In this document: positions 39,285 to 52,380 of the stretch, piece by piece
How the letters are laid out: each line of letters opens with the position of its first letter
Numbering within the stretch: the first letter of the stretch is position 1
Origin: Anagrus nilaparvatae
Lineage: Eukaryota; Arthropoda; Insecta; Hymenoptera; Mymaridae
DNA length: 64,000 bases
Direction: 5' to 3'
NCBI GenBank assembly: GCA_022575985.1
Contig: JAKSXM010000231.1
Location: 3,350,501-3,414,500, forward strand
Position numbers and translations under genes: made by a program
The notes under the pieces: generated by a model
What the model was told of the DNA's origin: nothing
The model's database searches: none
What the model saw: the letters and a program-made list of their open reading frames with translations, nothing else

Positions 39285-40215
39285 AGACTTTGATTTAACT
39301 TTCCAATGTATATAATTAATTAAAAATAAAAAAAATGCTATTTATGTATCGAAAAATATTAATTGATTAAAAATTTTATTGCATGTTATTTCTTTTTTTA
39401 GGTTAAATTTACATATTTTTTTATTAACTGGTATTTATCAAGGTCTTATAAACAAATATATATTTTATTTTTTTAATTAATTTTAAAAAAATTTTTATTT
39501 CATAAATATTATTTATGAGCTTAATTATTATACAGTTTTTATTGGTGTATACTGAGAAATTAGTTTGGTTGAGCATTTTTTTGTTAATTAGTTGAATTTG
39601 CAAAAATTATGTTTTTTAAATTTCTACTATTGAAGAGGGAAAATCATTTATATAAAATAATTTGTCCTGAATAGAGAGCGAAAAATTCATTTTTGAAATT
39701 TTAAAGTGTATTTTTCTGGTATACAGAAGATATAGCTAATTTATATTTAAAAAAAAAATTAAACAAAAAATTTTTTCTCAAGTTCTATTACGTAAGACGG
39801 CTTTTAATGTTTAAATTTTTTGTTTGGTTAGCGTCGAAAAAAATCATAAGGACACCCAATACCCTGAATTACGTATGATTTAAGTTATAATTTTTTTATA
39901 GAAATGAAATTTTAATATTCTATCCCTGAAAAAAATAGGATTTTTGTTTCTTCAAAAAAATTTTCAGGGCTCAATATGCTTCTATAATTTTAACACAAAA
40001 ATGGGTCTTTTTAAAATCCAAAATCGCTGAAAATTATTTTAAAAATTACATTTTTTAGCTGAATAATGAATAAAAAACTACCATTGAGGTGTAATTTAAG
40101 TAGAAGGATGATGCTACTAGTAAAAATGTCAAACAATTTTATTTATCGTACCCCTTAGTACGAATTGGGCTTATTCCATGATTGAACATTTTCAGTAAAT
40201 AAAATTCGACAATGA

Positions 40216-40418
40216 AAAAATTTTTTTTTCTTGCTTAAACGATCGCAAATGATCTGAAACGTAATAAAAACATTTAAAAAATTTCTCTCATTTAGGTTAG
40301 GTGCACAGTGGCATGATACGAAAATACAAAATTTTTTTAAAAGAACGAAAAAAAAAACTTTTTTTGAATTTCTTTACGTTTTAAATTATCTGCAATCGTT
40401 TGAGAAATAAAAAAAATT
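40216..40418. repeat. diverged inverted repeat
   Basis: AAACGATCGCAAATGATCTG (left) and the reverse complement of the 40384-40402 region (AAACGATTGCAGATAATTT) match with scattered changes; the arms are about 55 bp. Probably an old MITE; ends unclear. Confidence 0.5.
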
Positions 40419-41414
40419 TCACCAGCCGCCAATGAAATGATTCTGCTTTACTTTTCAGTCTAATAATGATCAAATTTTAAAAAAATTTGTTAAAATTTTC
40501 AATGATTAAATTCTCAAGCAAAAAAGTTCTGAATAAAGCTGCTCTCTAAAATGAAGGGTTTCGAGTCACATTCTATTTCATCAGCATGTTTTATGACTGA
40601 ATTTATTTTTCAATATTTGCCTTATTTTTCAATTAGTTTTTATTATTTTCACAGTATCTGTAAGGGCAATAGATAACACAAAACTCATCAGCTTTTCATT
40701 AAACACCCGAATAAATTAACATAGTGTATATAAATATTCTAAAAATCAAAATAACAAAACACCGTTTTTCAGTAAAATTTCCATTAAAAAAAAAATTTTT
40801 AATTCTAATTACATTATTATTGGTACGTCAGTTAAATCCACAATTTTTTTTTTATAAAAACAAATAAATAAAAAAAAAATGATTCACGTATGCAACAATT
40901 ATAACGCAATATCCGAACACTCTATACATACACGACTCTCTTATAGTAGCTATTGTAATGTATTTTGTAATGTGAAAAAAAAAAAATAATTGTGAAATAA
41001 AAATAGTATGAATCTTTTTGTTTTAAACTTTAAATAAATATTTATAATTTATAATAAAAAAAATGTTACGAAAATGATAAAAAATTTTTTTAAACTTATT
41101 GAAAATCGTTAAGAAATTACAGAATAATTACTTTTTTTTTCAAATATAATTTAAATTTTCCCGCGGTTTTTTTTATGATAAATAATATTTAAAAAAGAAG
41201 AAAATTTACGTTCCCGCGAGTTAGCATGCGATTGTTCATGCAAAACAAAGCTAAAGTCTGTTATATTTGTTCGGTTCGGAATTGTTTGAAGTGTATTTCG
41301 ATGTCTCGTCTTTAAAGAGATTTCATGCGAAATTAACGTTTTAACCTTCACGGAGGTGGCCGCTTTTTTTTTTATATAAGAAAAAAAAGTGTTATTTTTT
41401 TTTATTTATTTTAC

Positions 41415-41575
41415 CTGTTGGTGTTGTAGGTGCATTTTGATGAGTATTTTGATGAAGTGCTGCGAGAGGATCTTGATTATGATTGTGCATTGCAGCTTCG
41501 ATGACCGAGCTTGAATTTATGGCGACTCCAAACTGGGTCGAGTGCGCCGGAAGCTCCATGCTGATCATAGCAGCC
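41415..41575 (-). CDS. sv: sv exon with start codon, N-terminal region
   Basis: The 161-nt exon has acceptor tttcag (AG at 41577-41576) and donor gtaaaa (GT at 41414-41413). The coding part starts at ATG 41568-41566, giving 51 residues (MISMELPAHSTQF..., then ...APTTPT) and ending with a G that opens the next codon. The frame extends upstream through the exon 1 junction to an in-frame TGA at 51667-51665 with no other ATG, which supports this start. A second ATG, three codons on at 41559-41557, has a better context (A at -3, G at +4) and may be the main start. The peptide is hydrophilic, His/Asn/Gln-rich in its second half (AAMHNHNQDP, ALHQNTHQN), with no signal peptide. N-terminal extensions before the paired domain vary between species, so this exon is called from splice phase and position, not domain homology. 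Confidence 0.85.
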
Positions 41576-42938
41576 CTGAAACAAAGCAACAACAAAAAAG
41601 TCAGAATTTTTGACAAGATCATCCTCGTTTTGGTGGTCCTTAAATGGGTGGTCTTTTTTTTCTCAAAGCTGAAAAAAAATCTTAGCTACTTATAATTTGG
41701 TGCATCTGGGGGTGCTACCGTGGGATTATTATAATATCGGGAGTTTAGTACATTTGTTTATGAGTTTACGTAAATCCATCGCAAATCGAGCGTAAAGAGT
41801 ACTAATTTTTTGTAAAAATATAAAAAATAAAGGTAAAATGTTCATACATGCGAGGGAGAAAAAGTGCAACAACGCGTGACAGAAAGGGTTTTACATATAC
41901 AGAGAAAAAAATGAAAGAAAGATGCATTATGCAACTTCGCGGTTCGTAAACCGTTGAGCTTCAACGAATTTGAAAATATGGGAATATAACCCTTTGGTCC
42001 TTCTCGTACGTCTCGTTACTAAGAAAAATTTAAACATTTATATTATATTTATGGATGCCCGTATGTTTATTCATTTTGGAAAATTCCAATGCTTTTCCCA
42101 GCTATATTTTGACTTTTAATATTTTTACGTATGACTGAGCACTTGCATCCCTAATGTTCGTGCGAATTTGCTAAATTGCGTATTGCATGTAATTTTTGAC
42201 GTATTTGCATTCTTTTGTGTATAAATATTTTTTTTTATTTTTTTAACTACACGATAATAACACCTAATAATAATACCGAAGAAAAACTCAATTGGTACGA
42301 ATAATAGGTGCGAAATATTTCGGAGATTCGTACCTTGATTTTTGAAGGTACAAAGGCACCTGCGTGAAAAAATAATAGACCGAAGACAAAATAAAAAAAT
42401 AAAAGATTAAGGCACGTGCCACGGCGTGCGGTGATCTTTCGACCGTATTATATCTTATGCCCCATGGATATCGAAAATAAGCGCATAAAAGAATCAAAAA
42501 AAGAACATGCGGACCAGGAGCGATATAAGGCGTTATTGAAAAATTTTAATACATGTTGAAAAGAAGTACTTATGTTGTATGCATTTTAATAATAACTGTG
42601 TATTTATGCCTTGATTATTGTTATTATTTTCGATTTATAATACCGCTTGTAATTTTTTAGTTAAAGATGCTCCACAGGTGGATTATAAAGAGATTGATTT
42701 TTTTTATTATTTCAATTAATGCCTTACTTTTTTTCGGGCTTTTTTGAAATGTGTAATTTTGTTTTATGTAATAATTGGAATATGTTTAATATTATGTATG
42801 GTATTAATTAAATTTAATTATATGTAAAGTTACTTAATTTTGAGGTTATGTAAAGTTTACTTTTTTTTAATTATGTTTTTGGATTTCCGTTTAGGATTTT
42901 TTATATATTTATTTCTTGCTAATTTGTAAATTTTAAAA

Positions 42939-42996
42939 TTGGTGCCGAAACCCGGAATTTACGTTCTATTGGAGTATTCCCGGGCTTCGGCACCAA
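42939..42996. repeat. 58-bp palindrome resembling the tRNA-Phe 3' end / PBS
   Basis: TTGGTGCCGAAACCCGGAA (42939-42957) and TTCCCGGGCTTCGGCACCAA (42977-42996) pair with one mismatch and one bulge. The right arm resembles the 3' end of insect tRNA-Phe with CCA (CCCGGGTTTCGGCACCA); the left arm resembles a retroelement primer-binding site for that tRNA. No LTR or retroelement frame is seen nearby. Confidence 0.65.
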
Positions 42997-45900
42997 ATTT
43001 ATGAAATGCTTTATTTTGAAAATTATATTTTTCGATAAAAATCATGGCCCAGAAAAATTCATATAACCAGATTGAATAAAATTTCAAAAAAAGTAATTAT
43101 TTTCCAAATCCAAAAAAAAAAATTATTATCGTTAAAATTCGAATAACTAAATAGAATTTAAAAGATAAAAAGATAAATTCTTATTTAACAATAAGATTAT
43201 TTTATCAGAGTACATAAGCAAAAAACCCATTCGATAATTTAGCATTCGTATTTTCTAAGAACCAACATTAAAGATAAATATTTTCGAACTACTTAATTTA
43301 TATAAGTATAAATAACACACGCGTTTTTCTATTTATAAAATTTCTTTTTAAAAGTAACACTGACATCAATACATACACGAGTAATAAAAACATGTAAAAT
43401 TTTATCACGAGCAGAAAAGTATACGTTGCATAATTGCTAATGTAATCGTACAGTGACCAGTTATATATACGTTTTTTGCTATATTTACACACGTTTATTT
43501 CTCTTTCACCAAGGTATGCAGAACAGTATCACGGCCTTCTCCGTCCTCGGTACAGATTATAGAGGCTTGTTCGCCCACTAGCTACGTGTTTTATTTTTCT
43601 ATAATAAAAAAATTTTAAGTACGATTTAATTAAATGGTGTAGAATTTTTTTTTAATTAAAATTTTTGTGGCGAATCTTTGATGACTTAATTTTTTTTTAA
43701 CACCGGAAGTCGTACTGAATTTCCGACATGAAAATTCTTATTATTTTTTTAACGATTCAGTTTTGTCCTATGATAAAAAGATGTGGTTCAATATAAAAAA
43801 AAAAAATACAGGAAAATCATAATATAAAATATCGATTACATAGTTGAAACATGATTTTCCGTTATAATACCTTTTTTTTTAAATAAATAAAAAAAAAATG
43901 TAATAATAACACTTTGCCTTAGCAACATAAAAATTTAAAACGTTATTATTAAGAGAGAAAAGTTTAATTTTTGTCTTTCTAAAGCAAAGTGAATAAAGAG
44001 AAGTGTAAAAAGGACGGTGTAAAGAATTGATTGGTCTTGGCACATCCTGCGCTCATGGGAAAGTCGTTCGCGAATATTACAAAAAACAAAGTTCTCTCTT
44101 TTTTTTATTACACCATTTTCTTATTCTCTCTAAAGCTTATGGACCAGTTTAATATACTCGAAAATAAGGTCGATCTCAATAATATTCTATTTTTCCTCTT
44201 GAGTGTAATTTTTTAATATTCTGCGGTTTTTTGCGTTAAAGATTTCTGTGGCTATCGATCGTTTGATCGTGTAAGCGATTTAAATTTGTAATTTAGAAAA
44301 TTTCGTTAGTTGATATTAAAATATGTAATTTTTATAACGGATACAATAGACCGACAATTGATATCGATATAATAATAAGGTAAATAAAAACCGACGTAAT
44401 ATTATAATTCAAGTTCGATTCTACGTATCTTTTGTGTCGTCATTTTTATTCTGACATATAAATAATATACATAGAGGACAGGAAATAAAGAGAGCAAAAT
44501 CCGAAGCAAAAATAAAAAAAAAAAGCAATAACAGTCATTTCCCTTGTGGTCATAGACGCGTGACGTGGGTGGTGTTCTTATACAAAATAAAAAATGAATT
44601 ATAAAAAATAAAGTCACCGACTTTTCTCTTTCATATTATTCTAATGATATTGTGTGTGATTCTCTCTGTTGTTAAAGGAAGTTTTTTCTCTCTCTCTCTC
44701 TTTTTTTAAATATTAAATTATTGTAATTTTTTTGTTGTGCTGGTAATTAACATAACGATTGATGTAGTCAATCAGTGATCAATTTACTGAAACGATCGTG
44801 TATCACGCGATATTTATAACTTGTTGCTATTAAATTATATCACCACTTGGTACTACTCTCTAATATCACAAATTTTTTAGATTTTTAAATTTCAGCTAAT
44901 TTTTACTTTTTTTTCTATGATTTTGAATAAAGTCATTAACTAAATTCATCAATAAAAATATCCTTGAAAAACTGCAATCAAGAACAAACAGATTAAACTC
45001 CCACAATATGAAATTTTTATAATTTTTTTGTAATTTAAGAAAAATTAAGTGATTATTGAATTTTACAGGTGATGAAACATATTATCTTAAAATATTTGCA
45101 TCGTATTTAAATACATTATGGTATAAATTATGAATGTCATTTTTCTCGCAATAGAAATGGCTTTCGAATATTATTTAAGCAAATCAATGTTACAAAAATT
45201 TTAAGCATCCTAATACAAATCTATCATTCTATCATTAAATTTCTTGGTTATTTACAAATTTTATTATAATTTTTGGATTGAGTTACTGGACTTATTATGT
45301 GTGTATCTTATATTGTACAACTTTCTTAAGAAGAATCTATCAAGATCAAAGTGGGGCCTAGATTCTACATTTATATCATCTATAATATATCACTTTTATA
45401 ACCAAACTGTATCACGAAAAGTACTACCTTTTCTAAAAATGTTTGTTTTACGCATGCAACATATTGTGAATGGTACGGCTGTTTATCACTGTGAAATGAA
45501 TGCTGAATCAAGTCCTGTTGTCACTCTTGATATCGTCAATGAGTTCAAATAGCCTGAGAATAATAAATTATAATTCTGAACGAAATACATATAGGGCATT
45601 TATTATTCTCCATTCTGAGTTTGAGTATTTAAAAATATGAGCTTGTATTCAGTTTTAAAAAAGATTAAGTTTTAAAACTATTAATACGACGAAATTCAAA
45701 AGTAATTGTCAAATTTTTAAAATACAAATAAATCAATATTTTTTGGTAAATTTTGAGGATTCTTACATTAAAATCAAAAATTTATGTTTCAGACAAAAAA
45801 TATTTTAATTAATTGTACGTGTGAACACTAAATAATTTAAAAATTACAAAGTTTTCTCTTTACTTAACATCGACAGTATTGCAATTCTTAAGTACGAGAA

Positions 45901-48440
45901 TGTAAACTAGTTAATTAAAATAAACAGTACTTGGATTGTAGTATGAATACATTACGCATTAAGTGTTAAGTAACGTCTTTTAAATAAGTTCGAGCAAGTG
46001 TCATAAGCCAAGAATGTTAAAAAATCTGTGATTCTCAACAAAATTTTTAAAAAAACTAAAATTTTATTTCTTAATAAATTTATCGTAATTAATATTTTTT
46101 TGACGTGTATCAGTCATTTTAATGACATACTCCGAAGTTTGCTATTAAATTTAGCAATAAAATTTTTTATATGTTCGAGAATATTTTTCATTTCTCTTCT
46201 TCAATGGCGCGCTTAAAATCTGACGACACAATAATAATAGATAAAATAATAATAATTTATTTAGCCATTTGACCGATTCTTTAAAAAAAAAAATTATTTC
46301 ATAATATTTCATATATAAAAAAGTATATGTAAAGAAATAATTGTTATTGAGGTTGAATGACAATTGAAATCCTTTACCACTGATTGTAACATCAAAATAA
46401 CTTTTAATATTTTTTAGATACAAAATGTCCTTTAAATTATTTTTATAGAAATTATTGACACGTGTAATAAGAATTCGGTTGCATGCACATTTTTCTTTAA
46501 ATCTAGTACATGACGAATCGCGCTAAAATTTCAACACCTTTTTTTTTTTTGATATTAAAATTTTTTTTTCAAGATAAAAATCTGCTTATTTACCTGTAAA
46601 ATAAGAACTATTTTTTTTATTGTGTATTATAAATACGAGATAGTAGACAGCATAATTAGGCGACCTTGAATAATGGCGGGTGGTGGCTCTCACACGCAGG
46701 AAGTCCACAAGGTTTTTACTTTTATTAGTATGAAACAGAGAGAGATAGAAAAGAAAAATATAAATAATAATTTTTCCAAGTTACAACTATTTACTTAAAT
46801 ATATAGCTCAACTTAGTAGATAAATGAATTAGGAAAAGGTATTTACGTATATTTTTAAAAAGATTTATCGTTTTTTACAATAAGTAATTTAACTTTTGCT
46901 TCGTCATTAAATAAAGGATAAACGTTTTGAGAAGAAGCTACCGATAATGTATATATTTTTATCTACCTTTAAACTCAAATAATAAAAGTTACAAAAATTA
47001 TTATGAGAATAAAAAAATACAAAGAAAAAGAAAATGCAATATATAACTCAAGATAACCTAACAATTTACTAAACTATTCCTTTTTCAACTTAACCTATAA
47101 AATAATTCATTTATTGATTATTTGAAAGATTTATATAAAAAGGAATTTTTTAAAATGGGAGCGTTAAAAATGTATAAACAACCTTTTTTTATTCCTCTCC
47201 TACGACTACCGTAGTTCGGTATTATTATTGCGACATATAACCAAAGTTAGTCCCCTTTATACCGGATGTTTCCAACGGACGTCAAATTCCCTTTTTTTTT
47301 TATTTTACTTTTTCATTTGGCTTACTTCCGCCGGTGTAAATATTGTTAACTCTTTATTTTTTTCTTACTTGTATTGTAATATTACTTTTACCTCACTTTT
47401 ATATTAAAATTTTTCTGCGATTATAAATACTCGTCAACATGGTAATTGAAAGAGAATAAAATTCTGTTTTTAGTCACGCGGACTTTCAATGCTAAAACGG
47501 AAATATCTACACTCTTTACTTTTTACAGTGTACATTTATGCAAATACCATTGTTGAGTTTGACAAAAGATAATTACTCTTTATTTTAGGTTAGGTTTTTT
47601 CAGAAAAAAAAAATGAAAATTATATGTGTTTTATTAATTAACGTGTAATTTTATAATCTTAAGTAGAAATGGTACTGCTCTAGTCAGACACACATTAAAG
47701 GTTCGGTCCCCCACTTGCGCTATTTGCTTGAGTGAGCATAAAACTAATATCATTAATCTTTTGACGTCCTTTTTATAAATTATTATTAACAATAATTTGT
47801 TTATTTATATTCGTTAATTTTTTTTTATTTAAAAAAAAAAAAACTTAATTAATTGTAGATTATGTTTTATTATTATTTTTATTATGGGTATTAGTTATGC
47901 TTGTATGAGTAGAAATTTCTCTTAATTTTAATAATTTTTTTTTTTGCATATGAATATTCAAAATTTTTCTACTTTTATGGCGTTTTTTTAATTATTGTTT
48001 ACTTGCTTTTTTTGTACTACGTTAATTTACGGTAGGATGAGTAATGAGTTTTTATTTTTTTAAGAATATAAATGGACTAGTAGGTTTTAGAATTTACTTG
48101 ATTCTAAAAACAAACATATTTTTGTATTTGTGGAAATGGAAGATTTTTGAATAATTCAAGTTAATTAAAAAATTAAAAGTTTGTTGCTATAAACGAGATA
48201 TATTTTTGAAAATTTGTTAATTTTATTTAAAATTCTTTGCTCATAAAATCAGTAAAAGAGTAGATTATTTTTTTGAACTTAGAACAAAAAATGGTTAATT
48301 TTCAAGAGAATAGACTCACTAAAAGAAATATTACTCCCATACTATAATTTTATACAAATTGCAAATATTACTGAGATAAATACTAGAAATTATATAAATA
48401 TAAGTAGAAAAAGTTATTACTTCAATGTTCTTGATCAATC

Positions 48441-48482
48441 GCTTATATAGTATTGAAAAGTCATTTCTATTGCGAGAAAAAG
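48441..48482 (+). repeat. dispersed motif copy G
   Basis: CTTATATAGTATTGAAAAG then TCATTTCTATTGCGAGAAAA; the best match of the 5' half to copy A. Confidence 0.6.
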
Positions 48483-51400
48483 TGCGATATCTAAATTAGA
48501 GTAACAAACTCTATCGCTCCACGTAAAATTTTATTTCTATAAACACAATGTAATATTTTCCCTCGCGAATAAATTTAGAACCGAAAATAAATTCCCACCT
48601 TCAATTTCACGCACACAAAATGTAAAATAATTTATTTACAAAAAATAATATCAATAACAAAGAGAACACCTGTAACAAAAAATCAATGACTTATCAAATA
48701 ATAAAAATCTCTCCGAAAAATTAGCATATCGTGTGAAAAATATTAAATGACGTTTCCACAACCAAAAAACTCCCTATTTAATACGACATTATTAGTTATA
48801 TTAAAAAAATATATTTTTGTTTTAATTGCTCTCATATTATACAAAAAAAAGGTCTTTTCGAAAAAAAATTTTTCACACACAAATATTTGAATATAATTAA
48901 CATTTTCATTATGTGTGTAAATGAGTAAGGCGGAAATATATTTTTTCGAATATTTAATTCTTTTCTCAAAATTTTAAAATTCTCTCTAAATCTAGTTTTT
49001 TGATAAAATTATTAATTATGATATTTAAATAAATGAATTAAAATTAATTACTACATTTGCTACCGTATATGCAATTAAATGGATAATAAAATGTCACATA
49101 TAAAAAATATGTTGAAAAAATATAAATTATTAGTATTTCTATAAACGACTCAGATATTAAAACACGTTTTTTTTTTATAATTATTTATCTTTTTTATGTA
49201 AAAACTACTTGAGTGATCAGGGGAAGAGTTTTTTATCTTTATAATGTCATTTGATAAATTTTACACCTATTTTTAGATACATGTGAAATTTTATGTCACT
49301 TTGAATTGCATGCATTAATCATTTTACGTAATTTAATTGATTTTTTAAGTTTTTACTTATTTGGACATTTTTTGAGTTTATCGCTGTTTTTTTGATATTA
49401 TGTATTTGATTAATTTCTCTTTCCTTTAAATTTATTAGATAACTGTGTGTGGGGGCTGTTATGAATTAATATCGCTACTTTCTTTGCTTTTTTATTTATA
49501 TATTTTCTTAAATTTTTCCGTAGTTTTTTTTAGTCAAAACCTCACTTTCGGTAAAGTTCATTATGAGATTTTTCCAATAGCTCTCCAAGTAATAACCAAA
49601 TATGAGAAAAATTTAACTAAAAATAAAAGTTTAGTAAAATGTATGCTTTTAAATATACAAGTTTTTTGAAAATATTTAGTTTTGGCGGGAAGGTTTTCAT
49701 GATATTCTTTAAGATTAAGTTAATTATTAAAAGTAGCTGAAATAGTTTAATATTCGATTGCTTTATTTAATCGATTCAAAGTATACAAATCTTTAGTCCT
49801 ACTCAAAAAATCATAAATTTGCAATATTTTTCAGTTTATTATAGTTTGAAACCTATTTTAAAACTTTATTGCTTGTTGGTATACACAGTAGTTGTATAAT
49901 AAATTGCTAACATCTAAAAAAGTATATGATAGCTTAAATTTACAAATTATTATGCAATTACTCTACTAAGTCTGTAAATAATACTTGAAACGTCGTTTTA
50001 AAAAAACTTGATGCATTATCGTCGCGTTATTAATTATAATCCGTAATTATAAATGAAAAAAGTAAAGTTTTTAAAAGTTCGTTAAAAACAGAAGCTTTTT
50101 AGTAATGCAACCCAGTAGCACCATTCGCTTAATTATTTAAATCGATAATAATTGCATGAAAAGTAATTTTTCTTAACATAAATTGCTAAAACTTCTCATT
50201 AAAAGTTGAAAAAAAAATAAAATAAATAAAATTCCTTCGGTATCATGATATCTAAGAACGAGAACCACCTGACGCATAAGCCAACTGCCTTAAAAGACGT
50301 ATATACATAAAAATGGCAGTTACAACTAAAAGGTCAGGGGTGTGTGTGCCTTGTATTATTTTCGAAAGGGAATAAAGTCTCCAAGTAAAGAAAGCATTAC
50401 CAGTTGTATTGCAAAAAGGGGGGAATCTATATTTCCTTAGAGAAAGTCAAGGGTGCTCGAGGTACACTCACCCTCGCGTATACAAACTTTTTTCAAGGGA
50501 AGTCATTAGACGATACTAAGACAGATGCGCATAAATAATATCAGCCGGATGATTAGAAGAATATTTTTTTTTATAGATTTGAGACGATTAATTTTCGCTA
50601 TAATCAACAAATAACCGACGGTTACTATTTATTATAGGATGTGCAGCGCTTCGTTTGTAAATTATATATGAATTTTAATACAATTTTTGTGTTATGAATT
50701 ATGCGTTCAGCTTATCTTATTTTGAAACTAATTTTTGGCTATTTTTTTTTCAGATAAAAATAAATAATACTTTATTTTTTATATTTCAAATTTTTAATTT
50801 AATCAAAAAATTGTGTGTTAAAATTATTTATGAATTTAAATAACATTAAAATTTTAGTTTTTTGAAATTATTAAGTTTATTTATAGCAAAAGCCCACTGA
50901 AAAAATATATTGCCTGATAATTTTCAAACAATTTTTGTTGTTTTTTTGCATATTTTTTTCAAAATTTGACTTTGTTGTCTATTGGTGATTCCAGATAAAA
51001 TATGTATTGCAAAAAATTAACAGTATCATAAGTTAATTTCAAAAAATATTCAATTCCAAATGAATCCAAAAATTGAATTTATTAAAAATTGAACACATTG
51101 GCTGACATAAATCATTAAAAACTACTATTTTAAATACCGCGACGCAACTTCCTTAAAAAATCTAACCACTTAAAATTTGATAATTTGTCCATAATTACAG
51201 AAAATTTACAAATACATAGAAACCAAAGTGTAAATTATTTCCAATAAGTACAGTCTCATAAAATAAAATTATTATAAATTAAAGAAAAAAAAAAAAAGTT
51301 TTGTAATAATAAAGTTCGTTAAACGAACAACTTTTTTTTATCAATCTAGAGTATAATTTTATATTATGAAATTTACTACTTAATAAGCCGCATTATAGAT

Positions 51401-51611
51401 TTTATAAAATCTGATATTATCTCTACAGGTTGTAATTTATCAAAATAATATTCCATTTTTTTCGAGTGTATAAATCAATAAAAAAGAAATTTTTTTTTGA
51501 CGTTATAATTTGTGTACAATTAACCGTTTAAAATAAAAATGAAATTGAATAAAATGTATTTTTGATTTTATGATAATAATCCATCAAAAAAATATATAAA
51601 TAATAACTCAC

Positions 51612-52171
51612 CTGTTGATTCTATAAACCCCGGCTGCTATGTCCCCTCTAAAAATCTTTCTTGTTCACCCGTTGAAGTCTTTGGCGCCTGTTTCAAAACA
51701 GTTTTATCGATTCACACTTAACACCCTTATTTTGTTATTTACTTTGTATTTTCACTAATTCATGTTCAATTATTTGCTATTTAACTTTTTTTATTTATTT
51801 TTTGATAATTTAATGATTATCAGTTTTATTTGTCCTCACTAGCCTTAAAAATAAACATTCACGTCACATTATTTACAGGGGCAGATTTCAAAAATAAATC
51901 ATCGTTATCAGTCGTTGATAATGATAAATAAAAAAATTGAACTTGGGGATGAAGATCGTTGGATGGGAGAGGGCGAGCAAGCGTAAACCTCAAATTACAT
52001 AAGCTCGCACACCTCGTCACCTCTAATCTACACGGTTAAGTACACAATTCACGAAGCGTACCTTTTAATGAAAAATTTTGAACACAGTTTTGACGTATAA
52101 AATAACGTGACCACAACGATCGAATGTAACTAACGTAGTGTGTGATCAGTAAGCGTGCTGTGGCCCGTACT
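51612..52171 (-). other. sv: probable sv 5' UTR exon 1 (upper limit uncertain)
   Basis: On the minus strand the sequence ends in CAACAG followed by gtgagt (GT at 51611-51610), a strong donor. Spliced to 41575 it reads AAC AGG GCT GCT ATG in the sv frame. Going back, the frame is open until TGA at 51667-51665, and no ATG lies between, so the exon appears untranslated in this frame. The 5' limit is a guess: an Inr-like CCAGT at about 52171 and a TCAGT at about 52323 are candidate start sites. The stretch 51600-52330 is visibly richer in C+G than its surroundings, as expected around a promoter. RNA evidence would be needed to fix the cap site. Confidence 0.5.
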
Positions 52172-52330
52172 GGACTAAGTAGCTAGCCGGGCCTCAAGTC
52201 CGCAAAAGACCGAGAGAGGGCCGGTACCCTCCTCCTCTTCCACCTTCTTTTAATATCAACTCCTACTACTTAACGCGGTTTCTTTTTTAGATTAGCGTCT
52301 ATACCCTCTCTCCACCTGTTACTGACCACT
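52100..52330 (-). promoter_or_regulatory. candidate sv promoter region
   Basis: This C+G-richer block lies just upstream of the inferred 5' UTR exon. It holds two Inr-like sites on the minus strand (CCAGT with A at 52171; TCAGT with A at 52323) and a perfect Runx site GACCACA at 52109-52115 on the plus strand. No clear TATA box sits 30 bp upstream of either Inr, so initiation may be dispersed. The call rests on position and composition. Confidence 0.4.
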
Positions 52331-52354
52331 TCTTTACACGAGTACTTGTCTATT

Positions 52355-52380
52355 TCTACTACTACTACAACTACTACTAG
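52355..52380. repeat. CTA trinucleotide repeat
   Basis: CTACTACTACAACTACTACTAG-type imperfect triplets just upstream of the candidate sv promoter. Confidence 0.65.

Larger units (their letters stand above)
36813..41414 (-). other. sv intron 2 (4.6 kb)
   Basis: Contains a CAGGCACGTATCCAG-type MITE (37592-37881), short inverted repeats (38318-38347, 38359-38475), a (CA) microsatellite (39264-39284) and a diverged inverted repeat (40216-40418). Otherwise AT-rich with nothing recognised. Confidence 0.75.
41576..51611 (-). other. sv intron 1 (10 kb)
   Basis: Contains the tRNA-Phe-like palindrome (42939-42996), one copy of the dispersed motif (48441-48482) and CT-rich simple sequence (44688-44702). 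An open frame of 102 codons at 45244-45552 (plus) has no recognised domain. The rest is AT-rich without structure that I can support. Confidence 0.65.

Noticed and set aside
42939..42996. Full LTR retrotransposon at the PBS-like site
   Set aside because: No TG...CA long terminal repeat, polypurine tract or gag/pol frame found on either side.
45244..45552. 102-codon open frame in intron 1
   Set aside because: The last third looks more protein-like (ESSPVVTLDIVNEF), but I recognise no family and see no supporting splice sites. A decayed transposon fragment is possible; a protein search would decide.
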